DNA of 64,000 nucleotides from Stutzerimonas stutzeri KOS6 (GTDB taxonomy: Bacteria; Pseudomonadota; Gammaproteobacteria; Pseudomonadales; Pseudomonadaceae). The DNA lies in NCBI RefSeq assembly GCF_000307775.2, contig NZ_KK020675.1:106531-170530 (forward strand), given 5' to 3'. The position numbers were made by a program, and so were the translations under genes. Positions 9,441 through 18,293 of the stretch are shown here, piece after piece. Position 1 is the stretch's first letter. Every line of letters begins with the position of its first letter. Under the pieces are notes generated by a model. That model had not been told where the DNA came from. It was given only the letters and a program-made list of their open reading frames with translations, and did not search any database.

Positions 9441-10250
9441 ATGAACCCCTCCACCCTGATCGGTATTCTCGCGAGCATCGGCCTGCTTGCCGTGGTCATG
9501 CTCTTTGCCGCCAAAGAGCCTGCCCTGTTCGTCGACCTGCCCAGCCTCGGCATCGTTCTGGTCGGCACGTTGGCGGCCACGTTCATCAGTTATCCGCTGC
9601 GCGAAGTCACTCGGGTTTTCGGCTTGCTGTGGACGGTACTGCGCAACGAACGCCTGTACACCCGCCAGGACCTCGAAGAGCTGGTGCAGATATCGCGACT
9701 ATGGATCAGCGGCGATCTGCCTGCGGTGGAAAAGGCCGTCGAGGAAGTCAGCAACCCGTTCCTGCGCACCGGTGTTCAGTTGGTCATCGACAATACGCCA
9801 GAGGAGGACATCCTCGAGGTGCTGCAATGGCGCATCGCTCGCCTGCGCGCCCGGGAAAACGCCGAGGCGCAGCTGTTTCGCGCCATGTCCAGCTATGCCC
9901 CGGCGTTCGGCATGATCGGCACCCTGGTCGGGCTGATCAACCTGATGTTCATGCTCGGCAGCGGCGACGTGGAGCAGATCGGCCGCAGCCTTGCCGTGGC
10001 CCTGATGACCACCTTCTATGGCGTGCTGCTGGCCAACCTGGTCCTCAAGCCGGTAGCGGTAAAGCTGGAACGCCGTACCGAGCAGCGGGTGGCGCTGATG
10101 AATCTGGTCATGCAGGGCATTTCCATGATGTGCAATCGCCGCAGCCCTGCGTACATGCGCGAAACCCTGAAGTCGTTCATCGCGCATCACGATGATGAAA
10201 TTCGCGACGGCGGCTCTGGCGCTCCACGTGTCAAGCCACAGGACGCCTGA
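9441..10250 (+). CDS. MotA/PomA-family motor stator protein
   Basis: This 269-residue membrane protein has four predicted helices: ILASIGLLAVVMLF, LGIVLVGTLAATFI, FGMIGTLVGLINLMFML and a fourth around LAVALMTTFYGVLLANLVL. The long cytoplasmic loop and the GTLVGL segment are typical of MotA/PomA, the proton- or sodium-channel subunit of the flagellar stator. A motB-like gene starts one base after its stop. A GGAG site lies upstream of the ATG at 9441. It could be a main or accessory stator pair; no flagellar genes are nearby. Confidence 0.88.
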   Translation: MNPSTLIGILASIGLLAVVMLFAAKEPALFVDLPSLGIVLVGTLAATFISYPLREVTRVFGLLWTVLRNERLYTRQDLEELVQISRLWISGDLPAVEKAVEEVSNPFLRTGVQLVIDNTPEEDILEVLQWRIARLRARENAEAQLFRAMSSYAPAFGMIGTLVGLINLMFMLGSGDVEQIGRSLAVALMTTFYGVLLANLVLKPVAVKLERRTEQRVALMNLVMQGISMMCNRRSPAYMRETLKSFIAHHDDEIRDGGSGAPRVKPQDA

Positions 10251-10251
10251 C

Positions 10252-10986
10252 ATGAACGGACAGGCATCACCTGGTAGCCGTTTCTCCAGATGGCATATCG
10301 ATCCGCAACGCGAGGAAGAGCAGGAAGCCTGGCTGATCACCTATCTGGACATGCTTACGCTGCTGCTGGTCATGCTGGTGATCATGCTGAGCATGGCCGG
10401 CAAGGGCGATGGCGAAAGCAACCAGACCGCCAACCCGGTGGCCGCTCCGCTCATGGCGAGTGGACAGTTGCCTGTTGAACGCCAGCCGGCAGCCCCGCCC
10501 ATCGCCATCGACGTCCCGGTGCCGACGGACGCCACCCAGGCGCCCGACGCAGACAGCCGCGAAGCAGCGGCGGCATTGGCGCTGGGCGACGACATCGAGG
10601 TGATCGTCAACGACAGCAGCATCAGCTTTCGCATCAGCAGCGAGATCCTCTTCGCCTCCGGGCAGGCAGAGCTCGAGGACAGCGGACTGGACGTGATCGA
10701 CCGCCTGGTGCCGACGCTGGCAGCGAGCCGCCATCGAATCGTCGTCGAAGGTCACACCGACAACCTGCCGATCCAGACCGAGCGTTTCCCGTCCAACTGG
10801 GAGCTCTCCGCCAGCCGCGCCAGCAGCGTGGTGCGCTACCTGCAACTGGCCGGCATCGAGGCGAGACGCATGAGTGCGACAGGCTATGCCGATACCCGCC
10901 CGATCGCCGACAACGGCGACGAGCGCGGCCGTGCGAGCAATCGCCGGGTCGAACTGATCATGCGCACCGTGCCGGACGGTGACTGA
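10252..10986 (+). CDS. MotB/OmpA-family stator protein
   Basis: This 244-residue protein has a short cytoplasmic N-terminus and one membrane helix with the stator Asp (TYLDMLTLLLVMLVIML). A Pro/Ala-rich linker follows, then a C-terminal OmpA peptidoglycan-binding domain (VVEGHTDNLP and RGRASNRRVELIM). This is the MotB layout. MotB anchors the stator to the cell wall and contributes the ion-carrying Asp. It is tightly coupled to the MotA-like gene. Confidence 0.9.
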   Translation: MNGQASPGSRFSRWHIDPQREEEQEAWLITYLDMLTLLLVMLVIMLSMAGKGDGESNQTANPVAAPLMASGQLPVERQPAAPPIAIDVPVPTDATQAPDADSREAAAALALGDDIEVIVNDSSISFRISSEILFASGQAELEDSGLDVIDRLVPTLAASRHRIVVEGHTDNLPIQTERFPSNWELSASRASSVVRYLQLAGIEARRMSATGYADTRPIADNGDERGRASNRRVELIMRTVPDGD

Positions 10987-11222
10987 CGGCCGATTCTGAT
11001 GAAAGTCGGCCTCTGCGAAACTGCTTTTTCAGCAGTCAAAAATCGCTCGATCTTGGAGCTGCTACGTAAACCGAGAATGGTTCCGCTCTCAGGCGAGCCA
11101 GATGTCAATGTCGACCGATCCATCGTGGCCCGGTTTTTTTCAACTGCATCAGCCGGGAGGAGATGCCGGCGAAGGGGCAGCACCGGCCTTCTCTCTCCTT
11201 TCCAGGCCGACGTTCGGACCAG

Positions 11223-12155
11223 TCAGCCCAACGCGGTATCGAGGAACATCATTACCGCAAAACCAACCATCAGCCCCAGCGTGGCGGGCGTCTGATGTCC
11301 GTTGCGATGCGTTTCCGGAATCACCTCGTGGGATACGACGAAGATCATCGCCCCAGCGGCCAGGCCAAGGCTGACCGGATAGGCGATGGCAAAGCCGCTC
11401 GACATGCCGATGCCGACCAGGGCGCCGATCGGCTCCATCAGCCCGGACGCGGCTGCGATCAACACCGAACCCAAAGCAGACAACCCGGTCGTCCGCAGCG
11501 CCAGCGCAACAGCCAAACCTTCGGGGATATCCTGAATGGAGATTGCGGTGGTCAGCGGCAAACCGACGCTCAGATCGCCATTGGCGAAGCTCACACCAAT
11601 GGCCATGCCTTCCGGGATGTTGTGCAGCGCGATGGCCAGCACGAACAGCCAAACCCGATTGAGTCGCTCGCATTCCGGGCCACAGGGCCCGCTGCTCTCA
11701 TGCTCGTGCGGGGTGAAATAATCGAGGCCAAGCATTAACAGCACGCCAAGACCGAGCCCCACCACCACGGTCAGCGCAGCCGCCGGACCGCTGCCGAACA
11801 ACTCGCGCCCCGCCTCCAGACCCGGCAGGATCAGGGAGAACGCACTGGCCGCCAACATCATCCCGGCTGCGAAGCCGAGCATGCTGTCCTGCGTGCGGGT
11901 CGAGATGTCGCGCAGGCCGATCGCCAGGAACGCCCCTACAGCGGTGGCAAGAAAGCCCGCGCTGCCACCCAGCATGGCGTAGCGAATGTTGCTCGTCTGG
12001 CCGCTTTGCAATGCATTGACGGCACCTGCCAACAGCAGAAGCAGGACCGCAGCAGCCGTTGCGGCAAGGCCGAGCGTGATCCAGGGTTTGGCCTGGGCCT
12101 GAGCGAGCCAGGCGGAGCGCAGGGTGGCAGCGGGACTTTGAGCAGTGGTGGCCAT
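11223..12155 (-). CDS. ZIP-family metal transporter
   Basis: This 310-residue protein has about eight hydrophobic helices. It carries the ZIP signature residues in helix IV (HNIPEGMAIGVSFANGD), helix V (QDIPEGLAVALAL) and HEVIPE near the end. A short His/Cys-rich loop (FTPHEHESSGPCGPEC) lies between helices III and IV. ZIP proteins import zinc or other divalent metals into the cytoplasm. The start at 12155 is chosen over a longer upstream frame, which reads into the divergent promoter region. Confidence 0.88.
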   Translation of the reverse strand: MATTAQSPAATLRSAWLAQAQAKPWITLGLAATAAAVLLLLLAGAVNALQSGQTSNIRYAMLGGSAGFLATAVGAFLAIGLRDISTRTQDSMLGFAAGMMLAASAFSLILPGLEAGRELFGSGPAAALTVVVGLGLGVLLMLGLDYFTPHEHESSGPCGPECERLNRVWLFVLAIALHNIPEGMAIGVSFANGDLSVGLPLTTAISIQDIPEGLAVALALRTTGLSALGSVLIAAASGLMEPIGALVGIGMSSGFAIAYPVSLGLAAGAMIFVVSHEVIPETHRNGHQTPATLGLMVGFAVMMFLDTALG

Positions 12156-12360
12156 ATCACGAATCCTGAAAGCGGGCCGCCATTGTACGCCGCCCTGCCC
12201 TGTCTCAGAGCCTATGGCCGCGATAGAGGCGCACCATCGAAGACATCGGTTGCCCGCGCAGTGGCTGCGACCGCCCGGACCGTACCCACGGCGACTGTTT
12301 GATCGTAAGCTTGTGGTGTCTTCGACGGCCATCACGGGCCGAATCAGGGAGTGGTCCGTC

Positions 12361-13545
12361 TTGCCAGCCGCAAAAACCGTCCGCCGCGCATTGCCACTGC
12401 TCGCTGCACTGCTGCTGCTCGCCGGCTGGCTGGCCTGGCATCAGTCGCAAGGGCCGCAATTGCCCGGTTATCGCCTGCAAGCGCGGCCTCTGGTGCAACG
12501 TGTGGTGGCCAGTGGCGAGGTCGACAGCCAGTCGCTGGCGCAGGTGGGCAGCGAGATCACCGGTGTCGTCGCGGCGCGTCATGTGCGCGAAGGCGACGAG
12601 GTGAAAGCCGGCGACCTGCTGCTGGAATTGCGCGACCACGAACAGCTCGCCCGTTTGCGCGAAGCCGAGGCCGCCCTGCGGCAACTAACCGACTCCACGC
12701 GTCCCCAGGCCGAAGCGACATTGCGCGAGGCCCAGCACAACCTCGAACAGGCGAGCCGCGAACTGAAGCGCCGGCAAACCCTTTTCGAGCGCAAGCTGCT
12801 CGCTTCCGAAGCGCTGGAACAGGCCCGCCGTGCGGAATTGAGCACCCGTGCCATCCGCGACCGGGCACGCATCGCGGCCGCGGCGCTGGCCGAGAAAGGC
12901 AGCGAAGAACAGCTGCTGCGCCAACGTCTGGAAGCCGCTCGCGCGACGCTGGCGAAGACGCGCATTCACGCGCAGGTGGATGGCGTCGTGCAGACGCGCG
13001 ACGTCGAGCCCGGCGATCTGGTTCAGCCGGGCCGCACATTGCTCAGCATCGCCCGCGCGGACAGCAGCGAGATACTGCTGCCGCTGGACGAGAAGAACCT
13101 GGCACCGGTCCGGCTCGGCCAGGCAGCAAAGGTCATCGCCGATGCCTATCCGGAACGGGTGCTACCGGCCCGGGTCAGCTTCATTGCACCGGCTGTCGAT
13201 ACGGCGCGCGGCACCATCGACGTCCACCTCGATCTGCCGCAGCCTGCCGACTTTCTGCGTCAGGGCATGACCGTGTCGGTGAATATCGAGACCGGCCGCC
13301 GCGAACAGGCGTTGGTACTGCCCAACGATGCACTGCGCGCCCGCGACGGTACCCGCGCCCAGGTGCTGAGGGTCAAGGATGGTGTGGCCGAGCGGGTGAA
13401 CGTGCGCCTGGGCCTGCTCGGCACTGCCCTCAGCGAAATCGTCGAGGGGCTGGCAGCCGGTGATCTGGTACTGCGCGCCGATGCCGAAGAAGGCCAGCGC
13501 GTGCGCGTCGCCGAGCAGCCGATACCCGGCAATATCCGGGACTGA
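12361..13545 (+). CDS. Membrane fusion protein of an ABC exporter (HlyD/RND type)
   Basis: This protein of about 394 residues has one N-terminal membrane helix (ALPLLAALLLLAGWLAW). It then has the barrel-sandwich lipoyl half (VVASGEVDSQSLAQVGSEI), a long coiled coil at about residues 95-215, and the second half (IHAQVDGVVQTRDVEPGDLV). It should bridge the inner-membrane ABC transporter to an outer-membrane channel. The start is uncertain: TTG at 12361 fits the length and helix position, while an ATG about 50 codons upstream is possible. The permease and ATPase genes follow directly. Confidence 0.85.
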   Translation: MPAAKTVRRALPLLAALLLLAGWLAWHQSQGPQLPGYRLQARPLVQRVVASGEVDSQSLAQVGSEITGVVAARHVREGDEVKAGDLLLELRDHEQLARLREAEAALRQLTDSTRPQAEATLREAQHNLEQASRELKRRQTLFERKLLASEALEQARRAELSTRAIRDRARIAAAALAEKGSEEQLLRQRLEAARATLAKTRIHAQVDGVVQTRDVEPGDLVQPGRTLLSIARADSSEILLPLDEKNLAPVRLGQAAKVIADAYPERVLPARVSFIAPAVDTARGTIDVHLDLPQPADFLRQGMTVSVNIETGRREQALVLPNDALRARDGTRAQVLRVKDGVAERVNVRLGLLGTALSEIVEGLAAGDLVLRADAEEGQRVRVAEQPIPGNIRD

Positions 13546-13550
13546 CCGCC

Positions 13551-14771
13551 GTGCGCCTGGCCGATTCGCTGTGGACCGAATGGAAGATCGCGCTGCGCTT
13601 CCTGCTCGACAACCCCATGCAGACCCTGCTGATCATCTTCGGCATCGCCGTCGGTTCGGCGGTGATCGTGTTCATCACGGCGCTGATCACCGGCCTGCAG
13701 GCCAACGTCATCGAGCGCACCCTGGGCACCCAGGCGCATATCCGCATCCTGCCGCCGGACGAGGTCAACCGCACCCTGCCCGCCGACCAGGACAGTTGGT
13801 CGCTGATACTGGAAAGCCCGCGGGCGCAGCGCCTGCGCTCGATCATCAACTGGCAGGACGTTCGCGACGTGCTCGATCAGGACCGGCAGATCCTCGCCGT
13901 TTCGCCGGTAATCAGCGGCCCGGCCATCGCCCGGCGCGGCGTGGCGCGTGCCTCGGTGGCGCTGCTCGGCATCGACCCGGTGCGCTACCAACGCATCATT
14001 CCATTGGCCGACGATCTGATAGCCGGGCAGTTCATGGTCGGTGCCGGCAAGGCGGTGATCGGCAAGGAGCTCGCTCGGGATCTGGGGCTCGGCATCGGCG
14101 ACAAGCTGCGACTGGACGCTGGCGAAGGCCGCGAGGCGGTGATCGATGTCGCCGGCATCTTCGAGCTGGGCGTACGCGAACTGGATGAGCGCTATGTCTA
14201 TCTCGATCTGAAGCAGGCGCAGACGCTGCTCGACCTGCCCGGCGGTGTCACCGTGATCGACACCACCGTCGGCGAAATCTTCCAGGCCGACCAGGTTGCC
14301 GAGCGCCTCGCGCGCCTCACCGGACTGCGTGCTGAAAGCTGGATGGAAAGCAACGGGCAATTGCTCAATGCGCTCAGTTCGCAAAGCATGACCACCGAGA
14401 TGATTCGCGTGTTCGTCGGCATCTCGGTGGCCTTCGGCATCGCCAGCGTGCTGGCCGTGAGCGTGGTCCAGCGCACCCGTGAAATCGGGATCCTGCGCGC
14501 CATGGGTAGCCCACGCGGACAGATCCTGCGGGTTTTCCTGCTGCAGGGTGGCCTGCTGGGCTGCCTCGGCTCGGCGTGCGGTGGCGGCGTCGGCTGGGGC
14601 TTGGTGCAGGTGTTCAATCTGTTCGGACCGCGTTTGTTCTATATCCCCGTCGACCCGCTGCTGGTGCCGCTGGCCATGCTGGTCGCAACGCTCACCGGCG
14701 TGCTCGCTGCAGCCATGCCGGCGCGACGCGCAGCGCGCTACGACCCTGCGGCGGCAATCCGCTATGTATAA
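13551..14771 (+). CDS. ABC transporter permease, MacB/LolC-FtsX type
   Basis: This 406-residue protein starts with GTG, five bases after the fusion-protein stop. It has an N-terminal helix (TLLIIFGIAVGSAVIVFITAL), a large periplasmic domain (MacB_PCD-like) and three C-terminal helices with the FtsX-family segment VVQRTREIGILRAMGSPRGQ. Such permeases work by mechanotransmission with a LolD/MacB-type ATPase, here the next gene. Substrate is unknown. The gene order (fusion protein, permease, ATPase) matches DevBCA-type exporters. Confidence 0.88.
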   Translation: MRLADSLWTEWKIALRFLLDNPMQTLLIIFGIAVGSAVIVFITALITGLQANVIERTLGTQAHIRILPPDEVNRTLPADQDSWSLILESPRAQRLRSIINWQDVRDVLDQDRQILAVSPVISGPAIARRGVARASVALLGIDPVRYQRIIPLADDLIAGQFMVGAGKAVIGKELARDLGLGIGDKLRLDAGEGREAVIDVAGIFELGVRELDERYVYLDLKQAQTLLDLPGGVTVIDTTVGEIFQADQVAERLARLTGLRAESWMESNGQLLNALSSQSMTTEMIRVFVGISVAFGIASVLAVSVVQRTREIGILRAMGSPRGQILRVFLLQGGLLGCLGSACGGGVGWGLVQVFNLFGPRLFYIPVDPLLVPLAMLVATLTGVLAAAMPARRAARYDPAAAIRYV

Positions 14772-15492
14772 AGCCGTACCGACCCATGCTGACGAAGTCC
14801 TGCGCCTGGAGCAGCTGTGCAAGGCTTTCAATCCGGGCACAGCACTGGAAACAGAGGTCCTGCATAGCATCGACCTGCGCCTGTGCCGTGGCGAGCTGGC
14901 GGCGCTGATCGGGCCATCCGGGTCAGGCAAGAGCACATTGCTGAACGTCATCGGCCTGCTCGACACCCCCAGCTCGGGTGAGCTGTATCTGCTCGGCCAG
15001 CCGACCCGCAACAGCGATGACGAGGCGCGCAGCCATTTGCGCAACAGGGCCATCGGCTTCGTTTTTCAATTTCACCACCTGATTTCGGCCTTCAGCGTGC
15101 TGGAAAACGTGCTGATGCCACTGATGATCCGTCACGGCAAGCCATCCAGCGCGGATATCGACCTGGCCCGCGGGCTGCTCGACGAGGTCGGGCTTAGCCC
15201 GTTCGCCGACAAGCGCCCCACGCAGATTTCCGGTGGCCAGCAGCAGCGGGTCGCGATTGCCCGCGCGCTGGTCACGCGCCCACCGCTGCTTCTGGCGGAT
15301 GAGCCTACCGGGAATCTCGACAGCCGCACCGCGCAAAGCGTGTTCGAGCTGTTCCACAGGATCAATGCCCAGTTCGGCTGCGCCGTGCTGGTAGTGACCC
15401 ACGACCCGCGACTGGCCGCCGATTGCGAACGGACCATCCAGCTGGTAGATGGCCGCATCGTCCGCGACGATGCGCGCCCTGTCGGCCGTTGA
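14764..15492 (+). CDS. ABC transporter ATPase, LolD/MacB-type
   Basis: This 242-residue ATPase has Walker A (GPSGSGKST), the Q-loop region ([18 protein letters not shown]), signature [15 protein letters not shown], Walker [13 protein letters not shown] and the H-loop VVTHD. It overlaps the permease stop by eight bases and is translationally coupled to it. It powers the exporter formed with the two preceding genes. No outer-membrane channel gene is adjacent. Confidence 0.92.
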   Translation: MYKAVPTHADEVLRLEQLCKAFNPGTALETEVLHSIDLRLCRGELAALIGPSGSGKSTLLNVIGLLDTPSSGELYLLGQPTRNSDDEARSHLRNRAIGFVFQFHHLISAFSVLENVLMPLMIRHGKPSSADIDLARGLLDEVGLSPFADKRPTQISGGQQQRVAIARALVTRPPLLLADEPTGNLDSRTAQSVFELFHRINAQFGCAVLVVTHDPRLAADCERTIQLVDGRIVRDDARPVGR

Positions 15493-15620
15493 CTGATGCC
15501 CTCGCCTGACGGGAACCCACCCTGCCGAGCCCTTCGTTCGGTCTCCGAATTGGTTTGCCTCGGCTAATAACTATTAATTCTAAGCATATAACCTTACCTG
15601 GAGCTAAGATCGCCTCAAGG

Positions 15621-15636
15621 ATACCCCTATGGGTAT
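15621..15636. promoter_or_regulatory. CsoR/CstR-type operator before persulfide dioxygenase
   Basis: The sequence atacccctatgggtat has perfect 6-bp arms (ATACCC/GGGTAT) around a 4-bp centre, 22 bp before the start codon at 15659. CsoR-family repressors, including the persulfide sensor CstR, bind GC-rich palindromes of this kind. A CstR-like gene lies at 22077 in the same locus, so this is its probable operator. Confidence 0.6.
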
Positions 15637-15658
15637 TCCGTACAAAGAGGACCCACTC

Positions 15659-16522
15659 ATGAATGCCCATGTTGAAGCGTTCTTCGATCCCGCAACGTTC
15701 ACCTACAGCTATGTCGTCAGCGACCCGGCAACGCGCCAGTGCGCATTGATCGATTCGGTTCTCGATTACGATCCTGCGTCCGGCCGCACGTCGCATGACA
15801 CGGCCGACCGACTGATCGACTACGTACGCGAACACGACCTCAAGGTGCAGTGGCTACTGGAGACCCATGTGCACGCGGACCACCTGAGCGCCGCGCCCTA
15901 CCTGAAAAAGCGGCTGGGTGGCCAGCTGGCGATCGGCGACCGGATCACCGTGGTGCAGGACACCTTCGGCAAGCTGTTCAACGCTGGCAGCGAGTTCGCC
16001 ACCGATGGCCGGCAGTTTGACCATCTGTTCCACGATGGCGACAGTTTTCAGGTAGGCAACGTCCAGGCGCGGGCGATCCATACGCCTGGACACACGCCGG
16101 CCTGCATGACCTACATCATCGGCGATGCCGCCTTCGTCGGCGATACGCTGTTCATGCCGGACTACGGCACCGCCCGCTGTGACTTCCCCGGCGGCGATGC
16201 GCGCACGCTGTACCAGTCGATCCAGAAACTGTTCACGCTGCCAGACGAGACACGCGTGTTCATGTGCCACGACTACAAGGCGCCGGGGCGCGATGAGTTC
16301 CTCTACGAAACCAGCATCGCTGCCGAGCGCGAGCACAACGTGCACGTACACAGCGGCATCAGCGAGGAACAGTTCGTTGCCATGCGCACCGCGCGGGATG
16401 CCACCCTGGCGATGCCCACGCTGATCTTGCCTTCGGTGCAGATCAACATGCGCGGCGGCGAGCTGCCAAAGCCCGAAAGCAACGGAACGCGCTACCTGAA
16501 AATCCCTCTGGACGTGCTGTAG
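15659..16522 (+). CDS. Persulfide dioxygenase, metallo-beta-lactamase fold
   Basis: This 287-residue protein has the metal-binding motif ETHVHADHLS, later ligands in HTPGHTPACM and GDTLFMPDYGTARCDFPGG, and a final CHDYKAPGRDE. These mark the ETHE1/Blh-like persulfide dioxygenase group, non-heme Fe(II) enzymes that oxidise glutathione persulfide to sulfite. It is followed 22 bp later by the DUF442-SQR fusion, whose product persulfide is its substrate. I chose the ATG at 15659. An upstream ATG at 15629 lies inside the palindromic operator. Confidence 0.9.
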   Translation: MNAHVEAFFDPATFTYSYVVSDPATRQCALIDSVLDYDPASGRTSHDTADRLIDYVREHDLKVQWLLETHVHADHLSAAPYLKKRLGGQLAIGDRITVVQDTFGKLFNAGSEFATDGRQFDHLFHDGDSFQVGNVQARAIHTPGHTPACMTYIIGDAAFVGDTLFMPDYGTARCDFPGGDARTLYQSIQKLFTLPDETRVFMCHDYKAPGRDEFLYETSIAAEREHNVHVHSGISEEQFVAMRTARDATLAMPTLILPSVQINMRGGELPKPESNGTRYLKIPLDVL

Positions 16523-16544
16523 CCACTGGTGCGGAGGATGTCCC

Positions 16545-18293
16545 ATGCAAACGATAAAGCGCCTGACGCCTTTCATTTCCGTCGCCGCTCAGCTGCAGCC
16601 GGCCGACATGGCGCTGCTGGCCGGTAGCGGCTTTCACTGCGTCATCAACAACCGCCCGGACAACGAAGGCGACGAGCAGCCCTCCAGCGAGGCCATGCGC
16701 GCGGCCGCCGAGGCCTCGGGGCTCGTCTATCACCACTTGCCGGTCGTATCCGGGCAGATCGGTGATGCCGATGTCGCCGCCTTTCGTGCACTGCTGGAGC
16801 GGGCCAGGGGGCCGGTGCTGGCGTTCTGCCGAACCGGCACGCGCTCGGCATCGCTCTGGGCACTGGCCGAGTCTTACCATCTGGACCCGCAGGTGCTGTT
16901 GCAAACCGCCCGGCAGGCGGATTACGACCTGGCGGCCCTGCTGCCCCGCCTGGAGCAATACTGGCGGTCCCCGGCCGGACAGGCGTCGAGCGCCGTGCCG
17001 AAATTCGCCGCAACGCCGCGCTATGACGTGTTGGTAGTTGGCGGCGGAGCAGCCGGCTGCGCGGTGACCGCCAGCCTGCTCAAGCGCGACCCCGACCTGC
17101 GTGTCGCCATTATCGAGCCGCGCGAGCAGCACTATTACCAGCCGGGCTGGACACTGGTCGGCGCCGGTGTGTTCGATCGGGCCAATACCGAACGCGCGAT
17201 GAGTCGCTGCATTCCTTCCAAGGCACAGTGGATCCGTGCTGCCGCCGAAGGCTTCGAACCGGAGCATCAGCAGGTGATTCTGGAGGACGGCAGCCGCATC
17301 GGCTACCGCGCGCTGGTGGTCTGCCCGGGCCTTAGCCTCGACTGGGACGCCATCGAAGGCGCGCGCGCCAGCCTGGGCAAATACGGCGTGACCTCCAACT
17401 ACGCCTTCGAGCTGGCGCCCTACACATGGCAAATGGTGCAGAAGCTGCGCCGTGGCAAGGCTCTGTTCACCCAGCCGCCGATGCCCATCAAGTGTGCCGG
17501 AGCGCCGCAGAAGGCCATGTACCTGTCCTGCGACCACTGGCTCAAACAGGGAGTGCTACAGGACATCCAGGTGGACTTCTGCTCGGCCGGTGCCGTGCTG
17601 TTCGGCGTAGCGGACTTCGTACCCGGCCTGATGAAGTACGTCGAACGCTACGGCGCCCAGCTCAACTTCAACAACCGCCTGACAGCGATCGATGGCCCGG
17701 CACGCAAGGCCTGGTTCAACGTCACCGATGGCGACGGCCAGAGCCATACGGTGGAACGCGAGTTCGACCTGCTGCACCTGGTGCCACCGCAGCATGCACC
17801 GGACTTCATCCGGCAGAGCGCACTGAGCAATGCCGATGGCTGGTTCGAAGCCGAGCATGAAACCCTGCGCCACCCGCGCTTTGGCAATATCTTCAGCCTG
17901 GGCGACGTCTGCTCCGCGCCCAATGCGAAGACTGCCGCAGCAGTCCGCAAACAGGCGCCAGTGGTGGCCGAGAACGTGCTGAGTGTGTTGAGCGGAACCG
18001 GCCCGCGGGCGATCTACGATGGTTACGGCTCCTGCCCGCTGACCGTCGAGCGCGGCAGGGTGATCCTCGCCGAGTTTGGATACGGCGGCAAACTGCTGCC
18101 CACTTTCCCCGTCGACCCCAGAGTGCCGCGCCGACTGGCCTGGAAGCTGAAGACGCAGTGGATGCCGTCGATCTATTTCGACATGATGCTCAAGGGCCAT
18201 GAATGGCTGGCCGAGCCGAAACACCTGGATTTCGAGCCGCGGCCGACCGAGGCAGTCAACGCCTGCGACTTCACCCAGGAGAACAAGGGATGA
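16545..18293 (+). CDS. DUF442 - sulfide:quinone oxidoreductase fusion
   Basis: This 582-residue protein has two parts. Residues 1-140 are a DUF442/TIGR01244 phosphatase-like domain with active-site loop CRTGTRS (Cys95). From about residue 160 there is a flavoprotein (VLVVGGGAAGCAVTASLL) of the sulfide:quinone reductase type, with Cys317 (IKCAGAPQKA) and Cys456 (GDVCSAPNAKTAAAVRKQ) as the expected redox pair. It should oxidise sulfide, pass electrons to quinone and put sulfane sulfur on an acceptor. DUF442 is often fused to persulfide dioxygenase; here it is joined to SQR. The SulP gene overlaps its stop by four bases. Confidence 0.9.
   Translation: MQTIKRLTPFISVAAQLQPADMALLAGSGFHCVINNRPDNEGDEQPSSEAMRAAAEASGLVYHHLPVVSGQIGDADVAAFRALLERARGPVLAFCRTGTRSASLWALAESYHLDPQVLLQTARQADYDLAALLPRLEQYWRSPAGQASSAVPKFAATPRYDVLVVGGGAAGCAVTASLLKRDPDLRVAIIEPREQHYYQPGWTLVGAGVFDRANTERAMSRCIPSKAQWIRAAAEGFEPEHQQVILEDGSRIGYRALVVCPGLSLDWDAIEGARASLGKYGVTSNYAFELAPYTWQMVQKLRRGKALFTQPPMPIKCAGAPQKAMYLSCDHWLKQGVLQDIQVDFCSAGAVLFGVADFVPGLMKYVERYGAQLNFNNRLTAIDGPARKAWFNVTDGDGQSHTVEREFDLLHLVPPQHAPDFIRQSALSNADGWFEAEHETLRHPRFGNIFSLGDVCSAPNAKTAAAVRKQAPVVAENVLSVLSGTGPRAIYDGYGSCPLTVERGRVILAEFGYGGKLLPTFPVDPRVPRRLAWKLKTQWMPSIYFDMMLKGHEWLAEPKHLDFEPRPTEAVNACDFTQENKG

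Noticed and set aside
13260-15053. 597-codon open frame on the minus strand
   Set aside because: It lies opposite the exporter fusion-protein, permease and ATPase genes, whose motifs are clear. Long antisense frames are common in high-GC genes, and the translation is His/Gln/Arg-rich with no domain.
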